Source: Lindgomyces ingoldianus
Lineage: Eukaryota > Ascomycota > Dothideomycetes > Pleosporales > Lindgomycetaceae
Direction: 5' to 3'
Length of the DNA stretch: 64,000 bases
Assembly: GCF_010093535.1 (NCBI RefSeq)
Contig: NW_022985189.1
Location: forward strand, 469,926-533,925
Part shown: one piece after another, positions 45,402 to 57,839 of the stretch
Layout: every line of letters starts with the position of its first letter
How positions within the stretch are numbered: the first letter of the stretch is position 1
Program-made: the position numbers and the translations under genes
The notes under the pieces: model-generated
Databases searched by the model: none
What the model was told of the DNA's origin: nothing
Seen by the model: the letters and a program-made list of their open reading frames with translations, nothing else

Positions 45402-48316
45402 CTACAACCTACTCTCCCCAACCCACCCCCCGGCTCTCTCCCACCTCTCCGGCCATACCTTCCCCAACCCCTCCCAAATATGACTCACAAACTCAATCCC
45501 AACCCCCTTCTTAACCTCCTCCGGCAAATCCCTAACATCCTTCCTATTCCCCTCCGGCAACAGCACTCTCTCCACCCCGGCTCTCAACGCTCCAATCAGC
45601 TTCTCCTTAATGCCTCCTACAGGAAGCACCCGGCCCCTTAAGCTCACCTCTCCTGTCATCGCTAACGTAGTAGGAACCGGTTTACCAGAGAAGAGGGATA
45701 TGAGCGCAACCGTATGGGCAAGACCTGCAGACGGTCCGTCTTTTGGTATCGCGCCGGAAGGACAATGGACGTGGATACTGCGGTTTTTCATGATATCCTC
45801 GTCCTCAGCAGCTGATAGCCCGAGCTCAAAAGCGTGCGCTTTAACCCACGAGAGCGCAACTTCCACGCTTTCTTTTAGCACGTCTCCGAGTTTGCCCGTC
45901 AGTTGCACACGTCCTGTTCCAGGCATATCCGCGATCTCAATAAAAAGAATAGACCCCTGGCCACCGGTGGAGTATGCGACAAGACCGGTGACTACGCCAG
46001 GACGAGAATGCTGCTCAGTGAGTTCCTCCGTAAATTTCTCAATGCCGAGGATACCGTCCAAATCGGACAATGTAACGACGGGGTTATATTGGGGCAGGGT
46101 TTCTGTGTCTTTAGCAGTTGCGTATTCAACCGCTTTGCTGCGACATACGGAGCCGATTTCGCGCTCGAGATTGCGGACCCCAGATTCGCGTGTGTAGGAT
46201 GTGATGATCTTGTCGAGCACATCGGTGGGCATGTCGATGTTATCTGGATGGAGGCCATTAGTCGTGATTTGTTTCGGCAACAGGTGGCGGGCTGCGATAT
46301 GCCGTTTCTCAAGCGTTGTGTAGCCCGATAATTGGATGGTTTCCATGCGATCGAGGAGAGGGGGTGGGATAGTGTCGAGCGAGTTGGCCGTGGCGATGAA
46401 GAGGACTCTGGAGAGATCAATGGGGATATTGACGTAGTGGTCTGTGAAAGTGTGATTTTGTTCTGGGTCCAGGACTTCCAGCATAGCGGCGCTGGGATCG
46501 CCGTTGTAGTTTGATACACCTAGTTTGTCGATCTCGTCGAGCAGGAAGACTGGGTTGGCGACGCCCACTTTCTTCAGTCCGTTGACGATGAGGCCGGGCA
46601 TGGCGGCAACATATGTTCTTCGATGTCCGCGGATCTCAGCCTCGTCACGGACGCCTCCGAGCGAGATGCGGTGAAACTTGCGACCAAGGGCGGTGGCAAT
46701 GGATTTAGCGAGAGAGGTCTTGCCAGTGCCAGGAGGACCGACAAGGAGGAGAATCGGGCTCTTATCGACCATCCTCTTCTTCTCGAGCAACTTCAGCTCA
46801 GCCTCTGAAGGCTCCTTCATGACCTTCTCTTCCTTGTCCTTCTCTTTCTCGCCCTTCTCCTCAATTGGAGCAATCGATTTCGCAAGTGCCTTGATCTGGT
46901 CATCAATATTCTTATTCGCCTGCTCCTTGAGCTTCAACACAGCCAGATACTCCAACAACCTCTTCTTAATCTTATCCAGCCCATAGTGATCATCATCAAG
47001 CTGTTTCTTCGCCTTAACTAAAGTCTTCGCATCTAGCTGATCCACTGTTGTCTTAGTCCACGGAATCTCGGCTAGATTTTCCAGGTAATTCCGACAGACC
47101 TGGTATTCAGCTTGCACAGGATTCATCTTCTGTAACCGTTGCAGCTCCCTTTGCGCAACCTTGTCTGCGTCTGGAGATAGCTTTGCATCCTGCAACCTTT
47201 TCTTCAGCTCCTCGAGCTCGTTGGCTTCTTCCTCTCCCCCTTGTCCTGGAGCGCCTGGGAACCCAGGGAATCCGGCGGGCATACCATTACTGCCACTATT
47301 AGTCATGCCAGACCTTCTCTTTAGAGCCTCTTGTTGTATCCGTCGCAGCTGGTCGATATCAAAGCTCCCATGCGCAACGGGTATTGTTGTACTTGTAACT
47401 GTTATCCGCGTGCTCCCTTGTATACTGCTGATCTGCCGCTGAAGAATCTCAATGACCCGGTCTACCCTGTCTTTAACATCTATCGCAGCCAGCACGCGCA
47501 GCTTCTCTTCGTGTGTACAGTCCACCACATTCGCCATGAAATCTGCCAGCGACCCGGCTTCCGAGAGATCCTTCCTCGCGATGTATAGCTCTAGTCTTCG
47601 AGCGACGATGGGCGAGAGGGAAACGGTCGGAGTGCGTGGCAGTATCGACGATAGCCGGACGAGCGCTAGGAGTTCGCGTGACAGTTGTTTGAGAAGGTTA
47701 AATTGTTCTGCTAATTCGGGGTTGGCGACGTCGACTGTGGATATTAGCATCTCATCTGATCTCATATCACTGCACACCCCACACCCCCAATCGTTGCTAT
47801 ACAAAGGATGAACGGAGAGAATCGGGACGTCTTACCATGCTCATCAACCCCCCTCAATTCCCCCTCAAAATAAGGCCGCTCCTGCACCACATCCAGCACC
47901 TCAACCCTCTCGAGTCCTTCAACTACCAGACTCAGCTCCCCTTGCCGTCGTCCCTGTACCCCACTCACCTTCGCCACACACGCGTATCCAAATACATCTT
48001 TCTTTGTCGCATTCACTGGATCTGTTTCAAACCCCCCAGGCTGCTCCCCCTTCGCGTCCCCGTCCTCGATCAGAAGTCCCCCCTCCCTACCCACCAACGC
48101 ACTCCTCAGCGGCACACACGCGACAGTGATTGCAGCATCTGGTTTCGCGGTCGGCGAAATCGAGTATATTTTTGCAAGGATGGCGGCGACGTCGGCGCGA
48201 TTGGTAATGGGGACTTTGAGTGTTGTGCCTGGGAGGACAGCGAGAGGGGGGGCAAGCGGAATTAGGGGGAGGACATCAGTGGGCGTGGGAGAGGTTTTGG
48301 AGGGGGATTTGCCCAT
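45402..48316 (-). CDS. Lon protease homolog 2, peroxisomal (944 aa)
   Basis: Two exons: complement of 47836-48316 and 45402-47755, with one 80-bp intron (GTAAGA...TCAG). Several AGs lie near the acceptor, and only 47756-47757 joins the frames without a stop. Lon is an ATP-dependent AAA+ protease that unfolds and degrades damaged proteins. Order: LON substrate-binding N-domain; linker with a Gly/Pro-rich patch; AAA+ module with Walker [10 protein letters not shown] (residues about 500-507) and Walker B VFLLDEID (about 563-570); proteolytic domain with the catalytic pair Ser836 in [10 protein letters not shown] and Lys879 in [11 protein letters not shown] Lys/Glu-rich insertion precedes Walker A. 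The C-terminus SRL is a PTS1 signal, and no mitochondrial presequence is seen, so the peroxisomal paralog is favoured over mitochondrial Pim1. Confidence 0.93.
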
Positions 48317-49077
48317 TGCGAAGGTGAGTTGGTGAGGTGAGGGGCGGTGGTGAGATCGGAAGTCGGGGGAGAAGTGAAACCCTGGGCGGATGTAGATGTG
48401 GATGTGGATGTCGATGCGGATGTGAGGAAGGTTCGATGCGGATGCGGATCCGGAGTTGAGTTGCTCGTGACTGTGAATGGTGCAGACGCCGAGAATCCCG
48501 AATGTCGCTCACTGCAATAATGCGAAGAAAAAAAAATAGAAGGCAGCGCAATTAAAAGAATGGGAAACGCGATTCGAAGAGTGAGGGGTGACAGAAGTGG
48601 TGGGATATACAAAGCCGAGTCGTGGTTCTGGAAGATGCTTTGAGGTTCCGGCTTCAACATGGGTCCAAGCCGAGGTAAAAACTATAGTCACGTGATATAT
48701 TAGGCTTAAATTGCCTGGGTGGACTTTCACGAGATTTTGGGAGAGCTGATTTGGAGGAAATCAGTACTCTAGGATTGGATGTGGCTTCCTAGGCAACTTT
48801 TGTTAGCTACTTCAAGTGGCTAGGCTTGAGGTTATGGGGCAGAGTCACGCGACTTGCACTTTCATGACCTGTGCCAGAAATCGGCTATTGTTATAGGTAA
48901 GATCGGAATTGTCCTTCGCCATGGCGTGTCAATTGAAATGCACTCCACTCCGGGCTTACATCTCACTGAACCGCCCAATCTTTCCGCATCTGCACCAAAA
49001 TCCTGAAATCCTCTCGCACCATAGCATCCTTATCTCGCCTCGGTCGGCCAGTCTTCCAGCCCTCACCCTTCGCCTCC
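48317..49077 (-). promoter_or_regulatory. Promoter region of lon with a GATGTG tandem repeat
   Basis: Separates the Lon start from the stop of the PHD-finger gene; both lie on the minus strand. A degenerate GGATGT/GGATGC hexamer array lies at 48388-48426, probably in the lon 5' UTR or promoter. The ORFs here are translations of this repeat and of C-rich sequence. Confidence 0.4.
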
Positions 49078-51693
49078 TCAATAATACTTACCATCAAGCT
49101 CCTCCATCAGCCTATCCACCACCACCTCCATCTCCTCCAAGCACGCCGCACAATACCACCTCGTAAACTTCTCCGGAAACCACTCACTCACACACTTCCG
49201 ATGGAACTTTCCAATCTTGCAGTCCTTGTACCCACAATCCACAACCTCGTTCATGCCCTCCTGTTTCACACTCGCGCGCTGACAATAGCAGATTTTCTCT
49301 CCATGCTCTGCGCCGTCGAATTCCTTCAGGATACTATCTAGTTCGTCAATCGTGACCAAGCTCTTGGAAGAATTGTTTTGGATCGCGAGGGCGTTATAGT
49401 TACTCTCCTGCTTCATAGCCGGTCCGGTAGGATACCCACGTCCGTATGCCTCGACTTCCTTGCGTAGGGCAAGGGGTGCGTAGATCCATGGGTTCCTGCC
49501 GTCGTGTTGTGTCTTTGTGAGCCACTGCTCGAGCTCCTTGTCGACAAGCATCATGCGATTGGCAGTAGCTTCGTGGGTGTTGAATAGAGTATAGAGGGCT
49601 TCAGCACGCTTGCGATTGTATGGGCCATTGATGCGTGGGGTGGCGGCGGGGACCATGATGTAAGTTAAGTTCTTGTATGGGTTCCATTTTGAGCTGTGGT
49701 GATGCCATGGACAGTCCATGAGGCCTTTGACTTGGAATGGGCATGATTGGCATGTCTGACATGATTCGCAGTGGTCGTTTAGGGGCGCGTTGGTGCCGAC
49801 AGTGAGGTGTTCAAGAAAGGAAAGCCAGTCGGTGTCTTGCTTTGGTGGTGATGTAGGAGAGAAAACAGGCCCTGGAATTTTGGCCGATTCTTCTTGGGCA
49901 GGGGCAGGGGCAGCGGACCAGACACCAGACACGGTGTTCGAAAGGATATGCAGTTCAGGCTCCTGGATCTCGAGGTCTACAACGATTGTCGGCGGAGGAG
50001 ACGAGACTTCGGACACCGGCTTCGAGGACGGTGGAGTTGGTGGGCGATGATCTGAAAGTATGAAGGTGTCTGTCTCTTTAATAGCGCTCTTTGCTTCCTT
50101 TCGAGCCTTCCACAGCTCATTGCGGACCTTCTTCTTCACCTTCTTCTGTGAGATTGGAGGAGGTGAATCTACCTTCTGGTTTGGTGTATTCCAAACCAGC
50201 TGGTCAACTACTGGGTTTGGCTGTATTCGTTGCACTGGCGGAGCGGCAAGCTTCTTCTTGTTCGTTATATCCGTGAGAGACGAATATTTGAACGTAGGCT
50301 TAGGTATCCCCGTAGGTTTTAGAGTGGCGGTAGGCGTAGGAGACGCATTACATCCGATATGGGCAATAGGCTTAGGTATCCGTGAGGGAACAGGAGTAGG
50401 TCGACGACCCTGCTGTAGATTGACAATAGACAGGATCTTCACAGGTCCAGAACGGGACCTAGACCGAAGCGGTTGGGTAGGAGTCATAGCAATCATTCCA
50501 TGCTGAAGATGCCTCGTATCTGCCTTGAGTGGGTCGAACTTTTTGGCATCTAAGTCTGATTCTTGTCCGGTTGATGAGTCTTTGGCGTTGGGAAAGGACG
50601 CAGGCGGCGTGTTCTCCTTATCTCTGGATTGAGTCATCGGGGTTCTCTCATCCTCTTCGTCCTGCTCTGGGGTGTCAGGCCGTATGATCCGCTCTCCTGT
50701 AGCCCAGTCAATAACGCGGTGTCGATCAACAAGAATGTCAAGGCTAGCTCGGTTTGCCCAACGAAGATAGGCCGCTCGCCGCATGCGCGTCTCCAGTTCC
50801 TCCTTCTTGACCAGAATAAGATCCTCGACCACGAGCTTTGTAAACTCGTCCACTTGAGTCTCGAATGTTTTCATCTCCTTACCGCGCAAGCCTCGACCGT
50901 GGGCGTTCTTCTTTATCAGATCGATAATCTTGAGTTCCATCAGAATGCGATTCACTTCACCTTCAAAATCCACCTCTGCTTTGTCGATCCTCGCAACACT
51001 TCGCACGGCAGAGCGAGGCATGCCGGAATTGTAGACATGAGCATTATATCGCAGACTACGCTCAATCTCTTCGAGCTCTTCAATGCTGAACGGGCCCTCC
51101 GCAGCTTCCGACATGTCACCCGGGGAATGAAGCACAATACCAATATACTCAATCTCTTGTTGAGTGATAACCTTGGGCCTAGTAGCAGCCTTGATAAGCC
51201 TCTTGACTTCTTTCTTCTGCTTCTTGTTCATCTTCGGCGCATCATTGTCGTCACCATTACTCTCCACACTGAGTAGACTTAGACTACTTAGACTACTAAG
51301 ACTACTTGGCGGACGCTCATCGCGCTCTCTCCACGGGCTTCCTCTTGGGTCCTCTGACACCAGCGCATTTGGGAAGGTGCATGTGTCGTAGATGCCGCGC
51401 ACCAACTCGGCGAGCTCGGCATGTCGTCGATGATGACTCTCATCGGATCCGTTGCACGACGCACATTGATGGGCACGACCACGCATGAACAGCGCCTGGT
51501 GAAAACGAATGCATGGCTCTGAATGGGTACCTAGACATGAAGACTTGGCACCAGGATGTGAGAGAGGACGCTCGCAGAAGCCGCAATGGTGTCCTGGATT
51601 TATTAGCGCGAGGCATCTTCTGGGACTAAAACCGGTGAAGGGAGGAATATGGGTACAGCTCTTCCAACCTCGACGATGGGAAGCTCCTATCAA
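49078..51693 (-). CDS. PHD-finger protein with an N-terminal cysteine-rich motif (5' end incomplete, at least 870 aa)
   Basis: Long open frame whose first in-frame ATG is only at about residue 69. The frame is open further upstream without an ATG, so 5' exons are missing from this span. Features: a Cys/His cluster near the start (CGFCERPL...CLGTHSEPCIRFH...CASC), a Ser/Leu-rich stretch, a charged, partly helical middle (about 150-340), a long Pro/Ser/Lys-rich disordered part, and a C-terminal PHD finger at about 802-851 (CYC...DCGYKDC...FHRKC...WYCAAC) that keeps the C4HC3 pattern. PHD fingers usually read histone H3 tails, so a chromatin role is inferred. The last codons contain GGTAAGT, a good splice donor, so the 3' end could also differ. 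No further name can be given. Confidence 0.75.
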   Translation of the reverse strand: MIGASHRRGWKSCTHIPPFTGFSPRRCLALINPGHHCGFCERPLSHPGAKSSCLGTHSEPCIRFHQALFMRGRAHQCASCNGSDESHHRRHAELAELVRGIYDTCTFPNALVSEDPRGSPWRERDERPPSSLSSLSSLSLLSVESNGDDNDAPKMNKKQKKEVKRLIKAATRPKVITQQEIEYIGIVLHSPGDMSEAAEGPFSIEELEEIERSLRYNAHVYNSGMPRSAVRSVARIDKAEVDFEGEVNRILMELKIIDLIKKNAHGRGLRGKEMKTFETQVDEFTKLVVEDLILVKKEELETRMRRAAYLRWANRASLDILVDRHRVIDWATGERIIRPDTPEQDEEDERTPMTQSRDKENTPPASFPNAKDSSTGQESDLDAKKFDPLKADTRHLQHGMIAMTPTQPLRSRSRSGPVKILSIVNLQQGRRPTPVPSRIPKPIAHIGCNASPTPTATLKPTGIPKPTFKYSSLTDITNKKKLAAPPVQRIQPNPVVDQLVWNTPNQKVDSPPPISQKKVKKKVRNELWKARKEAKSAIKETDTFILSDHRPPTPPSSKPVSEVSSPPPTIVVDLEIQEPELHILSNTVSGVWSAAPAPAQEESAKIPGPVFSPTSPPKQDTDWLSFLEHLTVGTNAPLNDHCESCQTCQSCPFQVKGLMDCPWHHHSSKWNPYKNLTYIMVPAATPRINGPYNRKRAEALYTLFNTHEATANRMMLVDKELEQWLTKTQHDGRNPWIYAPLALRKEVEAYGRGYPTGPAMKQESNYNALAIQNNSSKSLVTIDELDSILKEFDGAEHGEKICYCQRASVKQEGMNEVVDCGYKDCKIGKFHRKCVSEWFPEKFTRWYCAACLEEMEVVVDRLMEELDGKYY

Positions 51694-52074
51694 TTGAGAA
51701 GGGAAGAGGGGTAGCAGTATCTGCAGTGGCCTTGTTGGCCATCATGATGCATTCGACTGCCTTCGCAAAGAAACAGAAGGGGCACCCGGGTACATTGGCC
51801 GTGCCTTTAATATGCAGAGCTGGTGGCAAAGGAGCACTGCAAGTAGCAGAGAACCAGGTGAACTTACGTAGACTAGGAGAATCTTCCCAGCGAAATAGTA
51901 GACCGTTGGCCATGATGAGATTGGGTCCGAAGAGGCCAGAAATTAGGTTAGTAAAAAAGTTGGGTGGATCTTGAGCTAGTGTGGCATTTGAGTGGGAGAC
52001 AGGTCGCGGCGCCAGGTATTCGATGTGGAGCGGGGTGTTTTGAGAGAGCGTTTGCATGCAATAAACTAGCTCCA
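51694..52074 (-). CDS. Probable 5' exon(s) of the PHD-finger gene
   Basis: An open frame starts at ATG (MELVYCMQTLSQ..., 52074) and runs past 51694 in a different frame from the PHD gene. It contains FGPNLIMANGLLFRWEDSPS, then a donor-like GTAAGT after about 51868, and a Cys pair in VPGCPFCFFAKAVE. A 43-bp GT-AG intron near 51630-51675 would join it to the 871-codon frame in phase. A further 48-bp intron after the donor at about 51868 is possible. Exact splice sites are not fixed. It might instead be a short separate gene. Confidence 0.4.
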
Positions 52075-52326
52075 TGGTCGCACGAGGCAGACGCCTGCTC
52101 CCGTGATATCGATCGTAGATTCTCACGCGGCCCTTGAGTCACTGCCCGTGGTAATGTTTTTTCATCGCTATTGTGAATACACTTTTAGGCTACGATAAAA
52201 TGAACGACTTCTGGTCAGATCAAAAACAGAGACTACTCAAACAATGGACCAAGTGGCGAGGTCAAACACTGCTATCGAACAAGTCAGCTTTGGGACGCCC
52301 ACTATTTCGCCAATTCAAGATTCCGT

Positions 52327-55206
52327 CTAGGCATCACGCACAAGGCGAGCTCCAGCCCAGACGTAAGGATAGCTTCGCTGGTACCAGTTGACGCTTGCCA
52401 GAAGTTAGATCTCAATTTCAAACGCCGAAAAGATGATGGATGCTTACAAAGTCTTACGTCCGGCTAGGCGAGGGTGCGTTGCCCAGGAACCTCCCAAAGT
52501 AATATTATGCTTTCCATCAAAGAAATCAGCTGACGAAAATTAGAACGAATATGTCACGACCCAAGCGTCAATAAATACCTGTATACGCAGGGTATAAGTC
52601 CATCGGTTCGAACCCCTTATGCTTCTCCAGTACAGAGCTAGTCCACTCCCACACCCCACCCAAATCAGCTTGGCCACAGAGCTTGTTTCCCTTTTCCGCG
52701 ACAGAAACGGGGTGCCAGTGTTGGAAGCCCACATTGATTCCTTCAAGGTCAATGAAGAGGTCATGCGGATGAGGACTGGATGCAGTACTGGAGATGCCAT
52801 TAGACGAACAGCATGATGGTGGCGATTCCTCCACACCGTCGTTGACAAGGTGGCTGCAAAAGTTAGATGGGCGCTACAGGAAGTCAGAAACTTACCCGTT
52901 GACGGCGGGAATCGTCTTTCCCAGAGACTTCTCAAACTCCTTAGACTTGGAGCGGTCAACATAGCTGTAGATGCTTCGGACTTCTTCCATCGTAGGAATG
53001 CGACCACCCATCCACCGGGCACAACCAGCCAACTCATCGTAAGACGCAACTACAGGCCAGTTCAAAGCGTATTGTAGAGGAACTGTACCATACACAGTGC
53101 GGACATACTTTCCATAAGTCACACTCCGAGAGTAGCCATTAGCGCCATTGGCGTGACCATTGGCCCCGTTCATAACGCTGTCCCTCTTGACCATATCGGC
53201 TGCCTCCCCAAAAGCATACGGCTTGTCACACCAAGAGGCAGGAATGGTAGTCTTACCTGTCTTCTCTAAGTACTCGGCATATTCTCCATTTGTGATTGGT
53301 CGGGCTTTAGCACTGAAGGCCTCGACACGAACATTGCGCTTCGGCTTTTCATTGTCCCACCCGAAGTAGCGCTCTGGTCCACTCGTACTTTCTGGATCAT
53401 CCAGTCCAATGGTAATGTCTGACGCTGGAATATCAAACCATTCATTCTCAACTGCAGTCACCTCAGCCTGTCGGGCGATGGCTTCGAAATCCGGCTTGAC
53501 GGTACCAGGTGGCGGGAGTATCTTCTCGCTTTGGAGGAGCATGTAGAGCAGAGTCTCTAGATGCATAGCTTCGTGCTCAAATCCAATCCACATGGCACGT
53601 GAGACACGCCGGTTGGTAAAGGCAGCCCCAGAAGTGTAGAGGTTCTTCGTCTTTTGTCGAATTACGTCCTGAAACTTGAGTATCTCCTCTAGATTAGGCC
53701 AGGTCTCCGGGATCTCGCTGTGGGAGTGACAGTGGTCAGGATTCTCAACGTCAGGATCTATTCCGCGCTCGAAGATCTTGCGAAAATATACTGGTTCGGT
53801 TGGAACGCAGCCAGTAGCACGAGAGATATGGATATCCAGGAACGTAGGAATATGTCCGAGGTAAAAGATACAATCGTTCCGGAGCTTGATGGGCTTAGCG
53901 AAGAGCTCTTGTTCTGGTATCATTTTGCGGGTAACGGCGTCCCAGGCCGCCCAAATTTCAATCCACTCTGAGATTGATGGTACGGGCTTGGCCGCGTAAT
54001 TCTTTGGTGCGAGTGGGAGGAAGAATTCGGGCTTAGAAACCAAGTGAAGACCTGCTCTGAGATTAACGCCAACATATTTCTAGCGACCATGCTGTAGGAA
54101 CTCACCGTAGTCTCCTTTCGCGTTGTTCCAAACGCTATTCTCAACCAATCCTGCGCGTTTCCAGAGGCCAAGAATTTCCTCACGGGACCACTTGTAGCTC
54201 TCTTCGATCCGGATTTTCTCGCCCTTGGGGATCGAAATTCCATCAATCACAACATCCCTGAGGGGACTTACAAAGGCGTGGTGTCGGCCGGCGATTCTAT
54301 CGTATTCTCCAATCACTTTCCAGTCGTCAAGGTTGAAAACGTCACCTTTCTCCATAAGGCGATTGGCATGTTGGAGGCCATTGAGGATGAAATCGTGGGT
54401 CACATTCTCCCTGTCATTGTAGGCATGGAAAACTCGATCTGGTTCCTTGCAGGAGTCGATGCCAATCAGCAGAGTATCGCCGGGTTGGAGCGCATCTCGA
54501 AAGCCGGACAGGAATGGCGAAACCTCATATCGCTTGAAGTTGCCTAAGCTGGAGCCGAGCCAAAGGATGGTCTTGGGCTTTCCGCTGACTTGTGGTGATT
54601 TGAGCCATTCCAAGCCATGATCGTAAGTACCATACAGGCCAAAGCACTTGACGTGCTTATAGGTAGGGATCTCGGCAAAAGTACGCTTGAGCTCCTTCAA
54701 CGACAAGTCAAGAGCGTAGTACTCGACATGTTTCCCGAGACGGTCAATGGCTTGGAGAAGGATGTTGACCTTCCGTAGATTGCTACAGAGTTATTAGTAC
54801 TGACGATGTCCGCCGACGGATTTGTTAGCTTCCGGGACGCAGGTTCCTACCCGCTGCCAAGTTCCACGACAATCGATCCTGGCCGAATGTGTTGAGCAAT
54901 TCGATCTGCGTATGTCTCCAATACCTCAATTTCGGCATTGGTGAGATAGTACTCCTCCAAGTACGTAATTTTCTCAAAGAGACGCAAGCCCGCCTCATCG
55001 TAGAGCAGGAGGGTGGGCAAGGTTTTCTCGCCGCCGGCATTGGGTCTCAGCCCCTTCTTGATGTCCTGCAGGATGTCGAATTCGGTAGCGCCGACCCTGA
55101 TGTCGAGGATGTCGGTTGCCCCGCTGGTTGCCATGACTTGGTAGGGCGTCGAATCGTTTGAGGGAGCGTTCGATGCCGCTCTTGGAAGAGCCGCGTTAAT
55201 AGTCAT
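52327..55206 (-). CDS. egt1: Ergothioneine biosynthesis protein Egt1 (870 aa, six exons)
   Basis: Exons (complement): 54851-55206, 54106-54782, 52896-54051, 52579-52853, 52448-52529, 52327-52393; all introns are GT-AG and the sum is exactly 871 codons. Egt1 trimethylates histidine to hercynine and then attaches cysteine as a sulfoxide, on the way to ergothioneine. The N-terminal EgtD-like methyltransferase has VVELGSGN at about 113-120. The DinB-type segment carries candidate iron ligands His411 (YLGHIP), His504 and His508 in HEAMHLE. A C-terminal FGE-sulfatase domain follows (ARPITNGEY, CARWMGGRIPT, GGVWEWTSSVL, GGSWATHPRL, RSYPYVWAGARLVRD). The first ATG (MTINAALPRA) is used; an earlier start would be TTG. 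A repetitive NGANGHANGANG insertion lies in a loop of the C-terminal domain. Length matches fungal Egt1. Confidence 0.94.
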
Positions 55207-56400
55207 CCCGCAAAGTGGCACCAAGATTGCGTGATTTATATATGTTCACAACAGCTTCGATAGGCGTGGAAAGGACGAAGGTAGAGGTGCGTTTAGACCG
55301 GCAGAGTGGATTGAGGAACAGAGACCATCAGCTACCAGGAACACTCGGCTAGTGCATTGCATTCATATAAAATACTTTTCGAGGTAGCAAATCAAGGGCC
55401 CGGATATACTCACGATGGGGACTGGTCCGATGGCAGTGCTTACTGGGAAGGAACCTGAGAGGACGGATTCCTCATCAACCCCACAGCCACGGCTCGCGCA
55501 TAGGGCGCGGATGCGAGAGGAGCACAATTAGCAGGGCCCAAACGTACGACCCGGGACGACTACGGCGTTCAAATGACGTTAGGAAGAGGTGTAGCGGCAG
55601 AGCGGAAGACCGGTTTCGGCATCATGGTGTGGAGAACAAAGGCTGACATTTGCGACCAGCCCTAGAGGACACCATGCAAGGGCGAGCGCCCAGCAGGCAC
55701 CGATCCACCAACTGCTTGCCCCAGTGGATGAATGTTGCATCCTGCTTTCCTGTCGCAAGAGTCCGCTGCCGTAGAAGTGGAGAAGTAGCACTCAAGGTCC
55801 TTGGATTGCGGGGTTCGATTGCGTCAACAGGGCATGCAGCACAAGTAGCGTCATGAGTGCATCAGGCGGGGTTTGACAAATTCAACTGCGCGGGATACTT
55901 GTGAAAGGGTGTGAAGGATGTAGCTCACTGAGACATGCAGCCACAAAATGCACTGGCAGAGTTTGAATCTTGATGTTAGCGCGGACACAGAGGAGGTCGG
56001 TTGGAGCGTCATCAATTCTGGATGGCTAAAGTGCATCTCCGTCTGGAGCCCATCTAAGGCGGGATACGAGGTGTGAATAACGTTAAGTAAGCTTCAATGA
56101 TCGCGGAATCAAAATAAATTCCGCCAGAACACGTCGTCGCGAAGAGCGGCAGTACGTGGGTCAGAGCTCCGAAAATTAGTGATCTTGCCAAAAGGGGTTT
56201 AGGCCATTCGATGTGAACGGAACGGCCGGAACTCTTATCTCAGCTAGCTCAGCCGATTGGGGAGAGAAGGGGCGAAGCTCCGACAGGGGCAGAGCTCCTG
56301 ATACCCTTGCTAGTCAACATAAACCCATGCTAGTCGCGCCGGTGGCGCTCACGCTATCTTTCTAGCCAATAAGGATGCTAGATTTAGCTTCTCTCCCTAG
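55207..56400. other. Upstream region of egt1, no supported gene
   Basis: Normal composition. Short ORFs on both strands (for example 55579-55791 and 55851-56036) show no domain. It presumably holds the egt1 promoter. A sharp change to AT-rich sequence occurs near 56405. Confidence 0.4.
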
Positions 56401-57839
56401 CTGTCTAAGGGACTTTAGTAATTAATTATATAAATAACTAATTTTAGTGCTTACTTTTTATATAAAAATATATTATATTAATATTTACATATTTTTCTTT
56501 TTTTCTAAACATTTTTAAACTTTAGGCTAACAGCTACATAACTTCTTACTATTATCTATTAAATTATTACACATTTTGCACGTTATTTACTGTATAAAAT
56601 AGCTAATAAGTCTACTAGTCCTACCCTGCGTCTGCGCTAGCGTTTATAACTCTTTTATCTTCTTTTAGCAGATAAGCTGCTACCTTCTTTATTATTACTT
56701 TTATTATTACCTTTTTTTATGTTCTTCTTACCTTTATTTATAGTTGCTGCTAAGCCTTAGGCTTTAGTTTTAATAACTTATTCTTTTATAACTTTATAAG
56801 TAGCAGGCGTGTCTACTTAGCGCGTCTAGTTGTCTATACCTATTTACACCCTAAGATTAAAGAAACTAGAGTAGGTTCTAGTGTTAATAAATAAGCTATA
56901 AATGCTAATAAGTAAATTTATTAAGTTATATTTATAAAACCTGCTATTATTAAAGGCCCTACTACTTAGTAGATGTAAGATAATTCTTTAATTAGCACTA
57001 AAATAGCTAAATATTTATGTAGCATTAAGTAAAAATAATAAGTCTACTAGTGTCTTTAGTTTTATTATATTTATAAAAGAACTTAATAGTTTTATTAGGC
57101 AGAAGTTTTTTAACTAGTATAATATAGCCTTTAGGCTAGATAAAGTTAATTTTACTAGGTTAAAGTTAATTATAGCTAATTAGGCTCTAAATTAAAGCAG
57201 GTTTATTAAGAAACTTTTATAAAATAAGTAGAGTGCTTAGGGCAGTTATAGTAAAGCTAAGAGTTTATAAAATAGTAAGGTGTATCTAATTACTTTTATT
57301 ATCTTATATTACTAGGCCTAGAAGAGATGCAACTACCTTACCTGCCTACTAAGTCTATATTTGCATAGTAGTAGTACAAAACAGCGTGTTATAGAGATGT
57401 TGTTAGGCTTAAGTGTTTATAACTTATATAAAATTATAAACTAAAAAGTTAATAAAATAGTAGACTATATAAAAAGCTTATAAGTTATAATATTATGTTA
57501 TATAGCTTATGTCTTACTTAATTTTAAGCTGCTAAGTCTTACGCATAATTCTTAGTTAATAATTATGTATAATAATTATAACTTTACTAACTAGACTTAT
57601 AACTATGCTGTAGGTGTTGCAACAGCTATCTAGTAAAACCTAATAACAGCGCTTATTATAAAATGTCTATAGATCCCTAAGGATAGTTTAACCTAGTCTA
57701 TGTTTAATCTTAGCATAGCATTGCAGCCTAATTAGATCTGTATAGCGCCTAGCATAATTTAGGACTATATAAGCAAGCAAATTACATTATGCTATATGTT
57801 GCGCACTATAGCTGCTATCTACAGTGCTACTATATTAAG
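56401..57839. other. AT-rich RIP-degraded DNA
   Basis: TpA-rich, no ORF above chance. It may belong to the same mobile or dispersed gene unit as the ghost ORF that follows. Confidence 0.5.

Noticed and set aside
48262..48660. Ser/Thr- and His/Pro-rich ORFs upstream of lon
   Set aside because: They translate the GATGTG tandem repeat and C-rich sequence in the lon promoter or UTR.
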